This document shows positions 21,232-33,399 of a DNA stretch of 64,000 bases, one piece after another. Numbering within the stretch: the stretch's first letter is position 1; the number at the start of each line of letters is the position of its first letter. Below the pieces are notes generated by a model. It did no database searches. It was not told the origin of the DNA and saw nothing but the letters and a program-made list of their open reading frames with translations. The DNA lies in the NCBI RefSeq assembly GCF_001540865.1, contig NC_033632.1, forward strand, positions 5,959,629 through 6,023,628, read 5' to 3'. This stretch comes from Ananas comosus. Taxonomy: Eukaryota; Streptophyta; Magnoliopsida; Poales; Bromeliaceae. Made by a program: the position numbers and the translations under genes.

Positions 21232-23446
21232 CAGAGGGTGTTCATTTCTAGACACGTAGTGTTTGATGAGTATTTTTTTTCCGTATACTGATCTCACCAA
21301 TTTATCGAAAAGTGTTGATACACAGGGGGAGTTCAGTACATACCGAGATTGTGATTAGTGGATTCGTGCACCAAATCAGCTACAACCAACTTCTTCTAGT
21401 TCAATGCAACATTTGGAGATTATTCAACCTATTGTAGCTACTCAGCCTTTGGGAGATTCTTCTGCAGTCACATCACACTCAACGCCTCTTAGATCATTCG
21501 AAGTCGCGGAAAGAATTAGTGAGTGATCTATGGCTGGGCCAACAGATTCTACTCAAGCTGAGGAAACTCCCTTAGAACAATCTGGTGAATCTGATTCAAC
21601 TACAAGCTCAAGATCACCTACAATTCATAGTCCTCAAGCTGAAAATATATTTCCACTTGGAGTGCCACCACCTCCACATAATATTGTATCGATCTCGTCT
21701 CATCCAATGCAGACTCGAACTCGTACTGGAACCCATACCGGACATGTTCAAGCGAATTTTAGAAACAATCCTCAAGCTATGATTGCTGCTACTCAAGGTA
21801 TTATGAGTTCCCTTCAAGAACCAAAATCAGTCCGCAAGGTACTTCAAATTCCTCATTGGTATGCTGTTATGTGTGAAGAATTAAATTCTTTACAGCAGAA
21901 TAATACATGGGACTTAGTTCCTTGTCCACCGAATACTAATGTTGTAGGATCCAAATGGGTTTTTAAAACGAAACTTAATGCCGATGGTTCTGTCGAGCGA
22001 TTTAAGGCTCGATTAGTTGCTAAAGGGTTTTCTCAAGTTCCCGGGGTTGATTTCGGTGAAACCTTTAGCTCTGTTCTTAAGCCGACTACGCTTCGATTGG
22101 TACTTGCTTTAGCGACTACATTGTCTTGGCCACTTCAACAACTTGATGTCAAGAATGCGTTTATTCATGGCTATCTCAAGGAAACTGTTTATATGTCACA
22201 GCCACCAGGTTTTGTCAACTTACAATATCCAGATTATGTTTGTCGCCTTAACCGTTCTATCTATGACCTAAAACAAGCATCGAGAGCTTGGTTTGATCGG
22301 TTTACTCTTCATCTTTTGTGCATAGGTTTTTGTTGCAGTCGAGCTGATTCCTCTTTGTTTATTTTTCATAGCTCTCGGGGAACTATCTTACTCTTACTTT
22401 ATGTTGATGACATTGTACTTACAGCTAGTAATGCAACACTTATGCAAAATATCATCGATCGTCTTAGTATGGACTTTGCAATCAAGGATTTGGGCACTCT
22501 ACATTATTTTCTTGGCATCGAGGTTACTCCCTTTTCTCGAGGTATTTTTCTTTCTCAAATGAAATATGCCAGGGACATTCTTCTTCGTGCTTCAATGTTG
22601 GAGGCTTCTTCTATTTCTACTCCTTCGGCTATTAAAGAGAATAACACCTCTGTTGATGGTAATCTTGTTGATGCCACTGCATATAGAAGTATTGTTGGCG
22701 CTTTACAATATCTTATTGTCACAAGAATTGATATTACTCATGCTGTGAATCGTGTTTGTCAATTTATGCACACCCCTACCGTTGCTTATCTTCGACAAGT
22801 CAAGCGAATACTACGATATATTAACGGAACTCTTGATTATGGTCTTCGATTTCTTTCCACTAGTCCACTTTCTCTTTCTGCCTTTTGTGATGCTGATTGG
22901 GCAAGATGCTCTCTCACAAGACAAAGCACCACTGGTTTTTGTATATTTTTAGGTGCCAATTGTATTTCCTGGGCCTCTAAGAAACAATCTACTGTTGCTC
23001 GGTCCACTGCAGAGGCTGAATACAGTGCTATGGCATCCACCACAGCTGAATTAACATGGATTACCTATTTATTGCGAGATATTGGGCTATCTCTTTCTCA
23101 GCCTCCTCAATTATTTTGTGACAATATGAGTGCGCTTCACATGTCGATTAATCCGGTCTTTCATGCTCGGACAAAACACATTGAATTAGATTATCATTTT
23201 GTTCGGGAAAAAGTTGCCATTGGTACTCTTGTGACTTGTCATGTTACAAGCCAGGATCAGATTGCCGACATATATACTAAGCCTTTACTACGTGTTCACT
23301 TTCAAGTGCTCAGGTCCAAGCTAGGAGTTCACAAAGTTCCACTCTCCAGCTTGAGGGGGAGTGATAGAGCAAAATCAAAATTTGAATCAAAATCTGCAGG
23401 AAATACTAATGAATCTCATAGAAACCTAATCAAAGGGATTGATTGA
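21232..23446 (+). pseudogene. Copia B integrase tail, reverse transcriptase and RNase H
   Basis: The long open frame (21530-23446, 638 codons) follows a broken integrase tail. RT blocks are NNTWDLVPCPPNTNVVGSKW, KTKLNADGSVERFKARLVAK, LDVKNAFIHGYLKE, DLKQASRAWFDRF and the catalytic LLYVDDIVLTAS near 22400. The connection is IKDLGTLHYFLGIEV. RNase H has FCDADWARC, STTGFCIFLGANCISW, RSTAEAEYSAMA and DYHFVREKV, ending QIADIYTKPL. YDLKQA replaces the usual YGLKQA. The frame runs a little into the 3' LTR. RT and RNase H alone look intact, but gag, protease and integrase are broken. Confidence 0.92.
23351..23361 (+). other. Copia B polypurine tract
   Basis: TTGAGGGGGAG directly precedes the 3' LTR (TGATAGAGC), the expected second-strand priming site. 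Confidence 0.88.
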
Positions 23447-23651
23447 TCAAAGGAATTGATTATGGAGAATTATGGAGAAATCTGATTACATGATTCTAGC
23501 ATCTAATTATTGTATAAGCTACTATAATGGTACATTCCTTACTCTGAAACTTGTTTCTTTGTATTTATATATGTAAGAATCAAATGCTGAAATATATTGA
23601 GAATTTTCTCTCTAATCTCTCTAATTCCACTTCCATTATTTTGCTTCTTTA
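23362..23651 (+). repeat. Copia B 3' LTR (290 bp)
   Basis: Matches 14516-14815 over its full length except for one 10-bp indel and about seven substitutions. It is followed by the target duplication TATGT. Confidence 0.95.
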
Positions 23652-23656
23652 TATGT

Positions 23657-24371
23657 GAGGCTCCCAATTTCCTTTCTAAAGGAGGAAAAATAGGATTGGA
23701 GAGAGAAATTGTGTGTAGGAGAGTAGGCAGAAGCGGGTGAATGAATGTACAATCTTACCATAGATCGAGTTGACAGGGGAAGCACAAGCAGTCGACCGTT
23801 CGATCAGCTTGCACCTCACCAAATTATAATTTGACCTAAAATTCAAAATTTAAAATCTCAAAATTCAAATTAATTCAAGAATATCAAATTACAAATCCAA
23901 ACTCGAAATTTAAAAATCCCGTATCCTCTTTCTAATTAACCCTGGCCTAACCATGGTGATTAATTTGTCAATCTCCATTAATCAATTAAATCACCCATTA
24001 CTATGTTAAATTTCTTAAATAGCTGTACTAATTATAAACCATGGTCAATAATGGTGTTATTCCTGAAAAATGTTCCTGGGACAAACTCAGTGACAAAGCA
24101 AGAATAAGGCTACTCTGGAGGAGGGTGGAAACTGCTAATGATTATCTATAAGTATCTGTTAATTCAAAGACGAATTTTTTATTACAAATCTAAACACTCC
24201 TGCATATTTGGACTTGAGGCTTTTTGATAGATCTAATTTATAGACTTAAATTAAATAGAAGAAAATGAAACGAAACTAAAAGCATGGCGAGACTTGATCT
24301 TCGTGACTTTCTACTTAATACTATATAAAATAATGTGAAACAACTTTATTATTTCTAAAAGGTTAAGCTAT

Positions 24372-24436
<65 letters not shown>

Positions 24437-24860
24437 CTCACTATCTATATTCAACATACATTGTTCTATCCTCACCTTAATTATTGTCCATCCAAACACA
24501 GTAGAAAAGAATTGTTTGTGCAACAAATGGTGTTACTCAGGATGCATGTGGTATATCATTTATTGGAAGTTTCTTGATTGTTAAGTTACCCCTGCATGTA
24601 GTTTGGCTCAAAAAACTATATTGAAACATTCATAAGCTGTGGGGACATGAGGCAGAAGGCCTTTTTCTTTTCTTTTTTTTGCTCTTTTCACTTTTAATTC
24701 CACAACGAAGTAAGAACTTTACGTAAAAGAGAACAAGCAACGGGCCCACAAGTAACTTCCAATGACCTCTGAGCTCAGCTTGTCAAATTGCTACCCACTA
24801 TTGATTCAGCATCTTAATAGAATCTTCTTGTTGATAGGAAAAGAAAGACGAAAAAGACTA
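23657..24860. other. Intergenic AT-rich DNA with a long (TA)n tract
   Basis: There is no recognisable gene. A (TA)n microsatellite of about 60 bp lies at 24374-24435. The first part holds several AAAATTCAAATT-type words. Confidence 0.6.
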
Positions 24861-25323
24861 GGGTAAAGTGTATAAAGGTCCCTCTAAACTTTAACTTTTT
24901 CACGGATAGACGTTTGAATTTTCATTTTTAGCAATTAAGTCACTTACAATATTATCAAATAGCTTAATAGACCTCTCTCCTCAATTGAAGTTATAATTAT
25001 GTAGTCATTTAATTTGGTCGATCATGAAGCTTCAAAACACGCACACAAAAAAAAAGAATATATTCTAAGATACAATAAATAACAAAAATCAAAGTTTAGT
25101 TCCTCCTATTCTTCAATTCTCATACTGGATTATCAAAATTGGACGATATTTGCTAGACATATGATCAAAACGATCGTATAATTTGTAACTATCATTGAGA
25201 AGAGGGGCACAGCACGTTAAACTATTTGATAAAGTTTAGAAAAATTGATTGTTAAAATTAATTGAAAGTTTAAACGCCTATTTACAAAAGAGTTAAACTT
25301 CAGGGTCATGTCTCCATACATTG
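24861..25323. mobile_element. MITE-like element
   Basis: The left end (GGGTAAAGTGTATAAAGG, then CTAAACTTTAACTTTTT and GATAGACGTTTGAA) is the imperfect complement of the right end (TTTAAACGCCTATTT, then GAGTTAAACTTCAGG and CATGTCTCCATAC). The interior is AT-rich and non-coding. I did not find a clear target duplication. Confidence 0.6.
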
Positions 25324-25637
25324 TTTTTCAAAAGATTACTTAGCGAAATACCAATCATCCCTTTTTACGGATAAACACTAAAAACTCTCATATAAAACTC
25401 CTCTCATCATGTTTGCTTTAATTCTCCTTTCCATGTTGTTCTCCACTTATTAGCCACAAAGCTGTCTCCTCTCACCTTTTTCACTTTTAAAAACTCCATA
25501 CTATAGTCCCTTGCCACCTTAGTCCAGATGATAAAAAAGCATATATGTCTCCACTAGTCTATAATAACCCCACCCTGGCCTCATTCCCCCCTCCTCTCTC
25601 TCTCGTTTTCTCACCAGAGATCAACTGCTCAACTTGC

Positions 25638-26000
25638 ATGAATGCAATGGCTTCGACGGCGGCAGCGACGACGATGCCAGCGCCGGATGCCGATCAGGGT
25701 TTTGGCGCGACGGGTCCTCACCGCAGTTCGGGGTCGGTCGCGCCCTTTTTCGGGGTGTTGGCAATGATAATGGTGCTGACAGTGGTGTCCTGCATCATCG
25801 GGCGGGCCTGCAGGTCGCAGGTGGAAGGCCCTGACGCGAGATACGACTGCACGAAATGCGGATGGCCGGGCTCACGATGGGCCCGGGGGCGTCTGCGGGG
25901 CGGCAGCGGTGTTGTGAGGGAAGCGAAGGCGGCGGTGGCGGCCGCGGAATCGGAGTCGAAGGAAGGCAAGCAATTAGCTTTGGAATTGCCCCAGCCATGA
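25638..26000 (+). CDS. Small single-pass membrane protein of unknown function (120 aa)
   Basis: A GC-rich open frame stands out from AT-rich flanks, as genuine coding exons do here. In-frame Met codons lie at 25545, 25638 and 25647. I prefer 25638 or 25647, because the upstream extension is Pro/Ser-rich and looks like 5' UTR (CT-rich leader). Residues about 34-58 (VAPFFGVLAMIMVLTVVSCI) form one membrane helix, followed by a basic stretch. A DARYDCTKCGWPG motif has two Cys. The C-terminus is an Ala/Glu-rich charged tail. The layout (PFF start of helix, SCxxGR end, PD-x-YDC after it) matches an unnamed family of small plant membrane proteins, from memory. Its biochemical function is unknown. 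Confidence 0.72.
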   Translation: MNAMASTAAATTMPAPDADQGFGATGPHRSSGSVAPFFGVLAMIMVLTVVSCIIGRACRSQVEGPDARYDCTKCGWPGSRWARGRLRGGSGVVREAKAAVAAAESESKEGKQLALELPQP

Positions 26001-26419
26001 GAAGCGCGCTGCTTCTACGTACGTATTCCGAAGTTCTCGATTCCTTTGTACTGTAGCTTTATTTGCAGAGTTTGTGGATCTCAGGGGGTGTAAAAATTCG
26101 ACGTGTTTAAGAGGAAGTGGAATATTTTTAATCTCTTCTCAGATTAAAAGCATAGCTAATTAAATGCTAATCTTATTTTGAGACTCAGATCTGTACTTTT
26201 CGACATAAAAACTCTCGTCACTAAACGAGGCTGTTTGGTTTTACGTAAAACTGTAAAAAATAATTTTCAGTGTAAAAGAAATTTCTGAGAAAAAAAAAAT
26301 TTACACTTTTAGTTACACTTTAATTCCTGCGACCTAAAAGCAAGCCCACCCGCTCTACAAATAATCAGCCACAAAAATTTCAGTGGTGTAATTTCATGTA
26401 TTGCACTTCTGCAGCTAAA
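26001..26419. other. 3' flank of the small membrane-protein gene
   Basis: AT-rich non-coding sequence that probably includes the 3' UTR. No clear element. Confidence 0.4.
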
Positions 26420-26783
26420 GGGTAAATTACACTTCTAATTCTCAAACTATGAGGCTCGTGATATTTCGCTCCTCAAACTTTAATTTTTAGTAATTTTTTA
26501 TACGAACTATTAGAATTATTATAATTAAGTCTTAGAAACACAATTTAGCTGGCTAATTATTAGTAAACTATTAACATAAAAATAATGTGAAAAGATTATA
26601 ATCGATAACACGACATTAATTAGCATGTTACATCACTTCTATAGTAAAAATTAGGTTGAGAGACTTTATTACACCGATTCAATTTTATTACACCAATTCA
26701 AAAAGTTTAAATTATAAATTACTATAAATTAAAGTTTGAAAACCAAAGTGCCGCTCACCAGAAACCAAAAGTGTAAATTACTC
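26420..26783. mobile_element. MITE-like element
   Basis: The left end GGGTAAATTACACTTCTAAT mirrors the right end CCAAAAGTGTAAATTACTC. Inner words (GCTCCTCAAACTTTAA and AAAGTTTGAAAACC) are also complementary. It is non-coding and AT-rich. Confidence 0.6.
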
Positions 26784-26877
26784 GCGACTAAAGGTAAAAG
26801 TATGATAGTTTTTTCTTAAAAAATTACTACTGTACTCATATGAACTTACTTATTTCAGTTTTTCGGACAGCATTGTT

Positions 26878-26904
26878 TTTTTTTTTTTTTTTGAGAAAGA
26901 TTCA
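26878..26904 (-). mobile_element. Severely truncated SINE (tail only) with 12-bp target duplication
   Basis: A 27-bp insert, a T run of about 15 followed by GAGAAAGATTCA, lies between two perfect copies of GACAGCATTGTT (26866-26877 and 26905-26916). T-run plus GAGA is the start of the minus-strand SINE at 28738, so this fits a 5'-truncated retrotransposed copy of that or a similar SINE. Confidence 0.7.
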
Positions 26905-26916
26905 GACAGCATTGTT

Positions 26917-27522
26917 GAAATTATTTTTACAATAAAGTTGAATCTGTTGAAGGAAAATTCAAAAAATCTTCTATTTTATTATTATTATTTTAACATATTA
27001 ATTTATTTTATTTTTATTAATACTATTACATTATTAACGTCCTCAGCAAACGTACGCGGATGTTGCGCATGTTCGCGTTCCATGCAGCGCCAAAGTGTCG
27101 ATTATATATGGTGTCGACTATATATGGTGTTTGATTATTACGATTGTATGGATAGGTTATTAGGATTTTTTTGATTGTTAGGATTTTATGGATATGTTAT
27201 TAGAATTTTAAGGTTGTTAAGATTATATGTGATTTATTGAAATATTTATATGGTTGTTAGGATTATATATGGAATATAGAATAATAAACAAGTGAAAGAC
27301 GGTGAATAATTTACCGCTTTTGTGAAAAATTATGATCTTTATGAAGGCGGTGAATCATTCACCATCTTTAAGAGATTAATTTTTTAAATATAATTTTGGT
27401 AAGGTTATTTTGCAAATAAATAAACTTTTAGAAGGTTATTTTATAAAAAAGTCTCATGGATGTTTCACCTTGCACTAATTAAAGAGGTTAATTAAGAATA
27501 TATATATATGAACGTTGGACTT
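26917..27522. other. AT-rich spacer with degenerate short repeats
   Basis: Between 27100 and 27260 the phrases GATTGTTAGGATTTTATGG and GGTTGTTAGGATTATATATG recur about five times with drift. ACGGTGAATAATTTACCGC near 27300 is a short inverted repeat. There is no gene. Confidence 0.5.
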
Positions 27523-28737
27523 TGTAACGCTCCAAAATTTATCTATAAATATTTAAAAATATTTCAAAATAATTTTAGAGGATGATGACCAGTTTTATAT
27601 GATTTGAACTCAAATTGAGTCAAAACGATAGAATTGCTTGAGAATGAAAATTTCAAAATAGTTGAGTCTAATCTACTATTGCACAAACAGTCACATTTGG
27701 AGAATTTTTAACTAGGTTATCGACATCCAATTCAGGCAAAATTGATCTTGCTGGAAAGATCATCGAGTTGTCTTTCTAACGCAACCTGAATCACCTTAAA
27801 CGGATATCGAACGAAAGAGTTATGGCAATTTTTCTAACAGTCGTCAATACAGTCCTGAGTTGCGAGCTAGTTCGGGATTGTACCAATTGTTATGGATAAT
27901 TTGGTAAATTTGCTAATTAAAAATATAGCATATCAATTTAGCTGGTTAATATTGGTCCATTCATAATTTTTTTCCAAAACAATATTAAGTAAAATAACAA
28001 AAACGCCTTTAAGTGGGCTGGTTTGAATGGGAGAAAAGAAAAACTCTTCTATTCCCATTTTCTTTTTCTTCTGCCATTTCCCCTTCCTCTCAATACCCTA
28101 CTTCTCCTATCTTTTATTCAGCAATAAGATCGAAGAAGGATTTTTCCTTCAAATTGAAGGGATTTAGAAGGAGATCTTTGGAGAAGGAAACTCATTTTCA
28201 AGTTGAAACTCTAGCTAGAGAACAAAGTAAGTAGATTTCGATTTTGTATTTTGTGAATATCAAAGAATAAATATTTTGGATTGCATGCATATTTTTCTAT
28301 TCTCTTTGAAGGTCCCAAGCTATCCTTTATGGATTAGTTATAGCTTTTCGAGGATTTTATGGCACTATATTTAAATACTGAAGCCCTAAATTGGGTTTTT
28401 TGCCCTATTATGAGATTTTCTTATAATTTTAGGGTTGGGATCCTAAGAGCTCAAAATCAAATTTTGATCATTAACTTTTAGTTCTTTCTACTTAAATTTA
28501 GAGGCCAATATATATTTATATGAATTGCCTTTATTTTTGAGAGGTTTTGATGAGTTAATTGAATGTTATAAGGCTCCAAAAATTGGGGTTTTGATCAACT
28601 ACGAGATTAAACTTTTATAAATAATTTTAAGAGTTTACAATCCTTAAATTGAGATGTCAATCATATTCAAATATATATGATGGGCATGAATGTCTGATTA
28701 AGCTAAGTTATTTAATCAAATTTCGATTTAGTTAGTT

Positions 28738-28900
28738 TTTTTTTTTTTTTTGAGAGAGAGATAGGTAGCACACTACCCGTCTCGTTTATTTTATTAAGAA
28801 ATAAACTTAGCTGGAAATGTGAATCAACTAGGATTCGATCTTGGGTCTCGGGTACCAACCACCAAGCTCTTTGCCACTTGCTCTAGGGACGGTCGGTTAG
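28738..28900 (-). mobile_element. tRNA-derived SINE with target duplication
   Basis: On the minus strand it starts CTAACCGACCGTCCCTAGAG, has an A-box-like region (GTGGCAAAGAGCTTGGTGG) and a B-box-like GATCGAATCC, and ends in an A run. The target duplication is ATTTAGTTAGTT at 28726-28737 against ATTTAGTTTGTT at 28901-28912 (one mismatch). Length (about 163 bp) and architecture fit a plant SINE. Family assignment would need a library. Confidence 0.8.
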
Positions 28901-29348
28901 ATTTAGTTTGTTAATATTTCGATCAATTTATATTATTTTCGGATTTGACTATTCCGGCTAGTTTTCAGAGGATATAAATATTTCGTTAAGATGTTGTTTA
29001 TTAAAATTAAGCACCCCAAACCCTTATATAAAGTTTGAATAAGTTATTTTAAGATTTTCATCTATTTTGAGAGAGTTATGGACTCCCAAAATTGGGACTT
29101 CTGTTCCAATCCGAGAATGAAGTATAATAGTTGAAGTGATGGACTTGAATAAGTCTAAACCATTTAAGATTAAAATAAAAATAAAAGATTAATAGAGTTA
29201 CTTATTATTTGTATGTTAGGTACTTCGAACGCGCACGCCGAAGCTCCTATAGCCAATCCTTCCACTTCTTAGATCGGTCTTTTCTTATTTTGAGATAGAA
29301 TCCTTATCTATAGATGATTAGTCCTAGTGGTCCTCTTAGTATCACGCA

Positions 29349-29351
<3 letters not shown>

Positions 29352-29391
<40 letters not shown>
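29352..29391. repeat. (TA)n microsatellite
   Basis: About 40 bp of TA repeats flank the left end of the foldback MITE. A second TA tract (29946-29971) flanks the right end. Confidence 0.95.
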
Positions 29392-29395
<4 letters not shown>

Positions 29396-29396
<1 letters not shown>

Positions 29397-29944
29397 AGTT
29401 GAGCTAAGAATACTCTCGATAGTAAACGGGGCTGTTTTACTATCGAGTTGTTTCGATGATAGAGCTTCCAAATTGACGATCGGCTCCGTTGAACATGATC
29501 TCTATACCACTTGAAGTGTTTAGAAATCAAATTTCAAATCTTTTCGACATCATTTGCCTAATTATCAATGAGGTTGTCAAAATTTGTATTTTAATGGTGG
29601 AGTAAGAGAACGTTTTCTCGTTTAACGGTGTAAAGATATCCAAATCAATTGAATTTTTGTTAGAAAATTTTTTAAACTATTTAAAATAAGATCTATACTC
29701 TTGATCTTGATTACAAGACTCCTATCATCATTTTTTAAAGAATATTCATTTTCAGCCATTCATTTTTTGTTCACTAGATGGATAAAAGAACAATAACGAA
29801 AGTGCGTGAAATTTGATTTCTAGATAGTTTAAATGGTTTAGATCATATTTAACGGAGCCGATCGTCAATTTGAAAGCTCTATCATCGAAAACAACTCGAT
29901 AGTAAAACGCCCCGTTTACTATCGAGAGTATTCTAGCTCAACTC
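29396..29944. mobile_element. Foldback MITE (549 bp) set within a (TA)n tract
   Basis: Long terminal inverted repeats of about 150 bp: the left end GAGTTGAGCTAAGAATACTC is matched by the right end GAGTATTCTAGCTCAACTC. Inner words such as GACGATCGGCTCCGTTGAAC recur as the complement. TA repeats on both sides suggest insertion into a TA tract. A related half-copy lies at 50018-50290. Confidence 0.85.
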
Positions 29945-30518
29945 TATATATATATATATATATATATATATTGCTATTGAATATTCATAATTCTTGTTGC
30001 ATGCTTAATTATTGTTCTAAGAACTCATACCCTCCTTGTTTATTCTTTGGTTCATGATACAATGGAATTTGACCTTATGCTCTAGCATGTCTCTTGTCAT
30101 CACATTGTACTAGTATAGGATATGCATTTGTATTGAAAGTTAGCATAATCTTAGTTATTTGGTGATTCCAAAATATAACATTATTGTTGAGATATTGACA
30201 CTATTTGGATTCGCCGCTATGCTAATGACGCTCCTCGGGCCATCTTGGATGGCTCCTTGTGATGTGGAAGCTTGAGTGAGAGAAGGCGTGAGTGGCTTAT
30301 CGGTGGTGTTCGCTCCCCACGCGGTAAGCCCTTTGCTCCCCGGGTTGAGATTTGCTTTGCACCCAAGGCGAGGGTGCCGCGCTTACGCATTAACTCGATT
30401 ATAGTTCGAGTTGGATTTTTGTTGGGCCTTTCTTGTTGATTATACTTATCCTATGATACCACAATTTACTTATTGAGTATAGTTGCAATTGTTGTTCATA
30501 ATGGTAGATTAATATATA

Positions 30519-31525
30519 GGGTAAATTGCATTGTTGCTCCCTGAACTTTTGGCAAAGTTTCACTTTACCCCTCGAACTCGTAAAATGGACATCTAACCCC
30601 CTATACTCTAATATTTCGTTCATGTTTTCCTTTTCGTCAGTTTTCCGTCAAGCTCCGTTAACAGGAAACTGACGGAAGGGTAAAACGAATGAAAAATTAA
30701 AGTTTAGGATGTTAGATGTCTATTTTAGGAGTTTGAGGGGTTAAGTGAAACTCGCCAAAAGTTTAGGAGGTAGTAGTGTAATTTACTCTGTAAGGGACTC
30801 TTGACTATAAATTATTTTATTATAATATGTTACTTATGGATTGACTACTAATCCTCAAGTTAGTGATCATGCTTGATTTTGAATTTATATATATTTTTTA
30901 TTCTAAAATAAATCATACCATAATTTATCCTATATTTTATTGTAATAAAATAAAAATGAAAGAAATGAATTAGAGTGGCTTAAAGATAAAAAAAGAGCGA
31001 TACTAACTACCTACGATACTCAAACACTCTACTATCCTAGCGTACTCGCTAATATGGTTGATTTACAATAGGTGTCTTCACTCGGATATAGAGATTTTAA
31101 TTCTCAATTAATTTTCTGTAGTACTCGTTTGTCCATTTTATCTTTAGAAGCATTGTTCTATAAAATATATACTTAAATAAAATTTTTATACTTCATTTCA
31201 GCCAATTAGAAATTTTTAATATAAAAATATAAAAATAATTTATAGTAAAAATTTGGGTAAATTGTATTGTTATCCCCTGAACTTTTGACTAGTTTCACTT
31301 AACCCCCCAGACTCCTAAAATAGACATCTAACACCCTAAACTCTAATATTTCATTCGTTTTACCCCTTTCGTCAGTTTCCGGTTAACGGAGCTTGACAGA
31401 AAACTGACGGAAGGGGTAATATGAACGAAATATTATAGTTTAGGGGGTTAGATGTCCATTTTAGAAGTTCGAGGGTTAAAGTGAAACTTCACCAAAAATT
31501 CAGGGGATAACAATGCAATTTACCC
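30519..31525. mobile_element. Composite foldback transposon, second copy (1007 bp)
   Basis: It is nearly colinear with 1573-2575: the same GGGTAAATTGC and GCAATTTACCC ends, the same foldback arms, and the same AT-rich middle including TCTTTAGAAGCATTGTTCTA. It is inserted in the third solo LTR. The flanks are TA-rich on both sides (AATATATA and TATATATA), so the target duplication cannot be fixed exactly. Confidence 0.88.
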
Positions 31526-32010
31526 TATATATATGTCTAATAACTATTCGTAATCATTGTTTCTCTTTCTGTTGATGACATACTACAAGTTTCAGTGGAG
31601 CTTGTTGTCTCTAGATGAGTTTCCACTAGGAACTATTATTAATAGTTCTCATTATATGGATTTTACTAATTTTCAGGTATGGCTTTTGAGATGAGATCGG
31701 CAGACGAGTCGACAACTATAGTTAGATAGTAGCATGTTAGATCGTCTCCATTTTTGTATTATGTAGATCTTATCTTTATATTTTGAATTATCATTTTGAA
31801 TATGTAATAGGCCATATTGGAACTATGAATTGTACAAACTTGCTACTTGTTAAGTTGAAAGTATGACCATTTCGAAATTTTATTTATGCTTAAATGGAAT
31901 GGTATTTTGGATAACCAATTTTTACATTGGTTACTTTGGAATGTTTAAAATTTGTGAATTATTTATTTAAATTTGTTATGTTGTGGGAATGTTGATGTTA
32001 ACGCCGGACA

Positions 32011-33307
32011 TACTTAAGTTTTCAATCTTAAGTTATGTAGCGGGTCTGCAGTTGTTTCACCTTTGTGGTGCTCGCCGCCACCGGGGTGCTGCAGACTCCG
32101 ACGTTCTATTCTTGGCCCTCTTTATATACACATGGTCTACTGTTGATATATATGAACAGCATAGACAAACAACAGTGAGAAAGGAAAATTTTATTTGGGA
32201 GATTTCTCATGCCTTTTGTAACTTTCATCTATTTGTTTAATTCTTTCATCGCCGGGTGTTGAAAGAGTCTCCGTCAACTTCTTTCAGGTTCGTGTTTGTA
32301 AGAGGAGGAATTACGGTCGTACCATGGGGGCGGTGTTTCTGATTAATTCCGTACGAAGAATGGAAATACGTCTTAGGGCAGTGCCATGCACACTTTTCTG
32401 ATCAGTCAAATTATTTATTTGAATTTTAGTATTTATTTGTAAATTTAATTTTATCTTTATCATAAAATTAGTTAAATAAGTAATCACAATCAAATTTTCT
32501 ATGCGGCTTTTTCCCTAACAGAATCATTTTTGGTACTGGACCAAAAGTAAAGTGATATACAATTAGGAACTACAGTTCACTTTCATTTCTACGGCTTTCC
32601 TTATCTCTAGTCGTAATATTTAATGACGAGTGTTTTTATATTTTTATTTTTAGATGTCCTTCATTCATTCTTGCTAAATGATAAGTGTTTTTATATTTTT
32701 TATTTTTTGATGTCGTTCATTTATTCTCGCTAAATGACTCAAATTTTAATTTTTTAAAAAAATTGTGACATGCAATCACAAATCATTTCATTCAGAGAAT
32801 CGATTACCAAATACCCAAAAGAGAAATATTTTGATGTTCTAATATGAGAATAATTAAATTACTTTGCTCTAGTCTATTTTGTCTATTCTCTCTCCTCTCT
32901 CTGTTTGCCCAGCGATTTGTGTGGGATCCAGAGGAGATTAATTGGTGCATCTATGGTTTCAAAGATGGATCAAGAGAGAGGGAGATCTAAATGGGGATTC
33001 GAATTATCTTGATTATCATTTCACTTAACTAGCGCATAACCCTTTTTTAAGCGGATAAGTTTAACATTTGTTGGCGAAATTGACATGCAATAGAAGCATT
33101 CGTGATATTCGTGATATATTCAAAAATTTAAAGGGGCAAATATGATAATTTAAATTTGAAAAGGGCAATCGGTCAAATTTTAAAATTTTAGAAACATACA
33201 GTTGAATTGCGTGAACGGTTATTCTAGAAGCCTCCATCTCCCCGTTAGTAAATACTAGTGTTGAAATAATTACGAAAAATGAGAAAAAGAATAGAATTAA
33301 AAAATCA

Positions 33308-33344
<37 letters not shown>

Positions 33345-33399
33345 AAAGTAATTTGGATTGACAATAAAATATGTAATTATGTAATATGCAAACATATAT
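32011..33399. other. AT-rich intergenic DNA with a CA/TA microsatellite
   Basis: There is no convincing gene. A (CA)n(TA)n microsatellite lies at about 33308-33345. Two diverged copies of GAGTGTTTTTATATTTTTAT with ATGTCCTTCATTCATTC lie near 32630 and 32690. Confidence 0.5.

Larger units (their letters stand above)
14516..23651 (+). mobile_element. Ty1-copia retrotransposon B with paired LTRs and target duplication
   Basis: The paired LTRs (14516-14815 and 23362-23651) both start TGATAGAGC and end TTCTTTA. The 5-bp target duplication TATGT is at 14511-14515 and 23652-23656. A primer-binding site follows the 5' LTR and a purine tract precedes the 3' LTR. The order is gag, protease, integrase, RT, RNase H. 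A 4.15-kb solo LTR (17078-21231) splits the end of the integrase region. By hand count the LTRs differ at about seven sites plus one 10-bp indel. Short LTRs and this primer site are common in Ale/Retrofit-type copia elements (inference). Confidence 0.95.
27523..32010. mobile_element. Third large solo LTR, carrying three later insertions
   Basis: It begins TGTAACGCTCC and ends GCCGGACA. The flanks are GACTT (27518-27522) and TACTT (32011-32015), a 5-bp target duplication with one mismatch. Its inner block CCACTAGGAACTATTATTA plus AGTTCTCAT is homologous to the CCCACTGGGAACT block of the two other solo LTRs. Inside it lie a SINE (28738-28900), a foldback MITE (29396-29944) and the composite element (30519-31525). 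There is no coding region. Confidence 0.75.

Noticed and set aside
32010..32240. Open frame downstream of the third solo LTR
   Set aside because: It spans the LTR boundary and has no recognisable domain.
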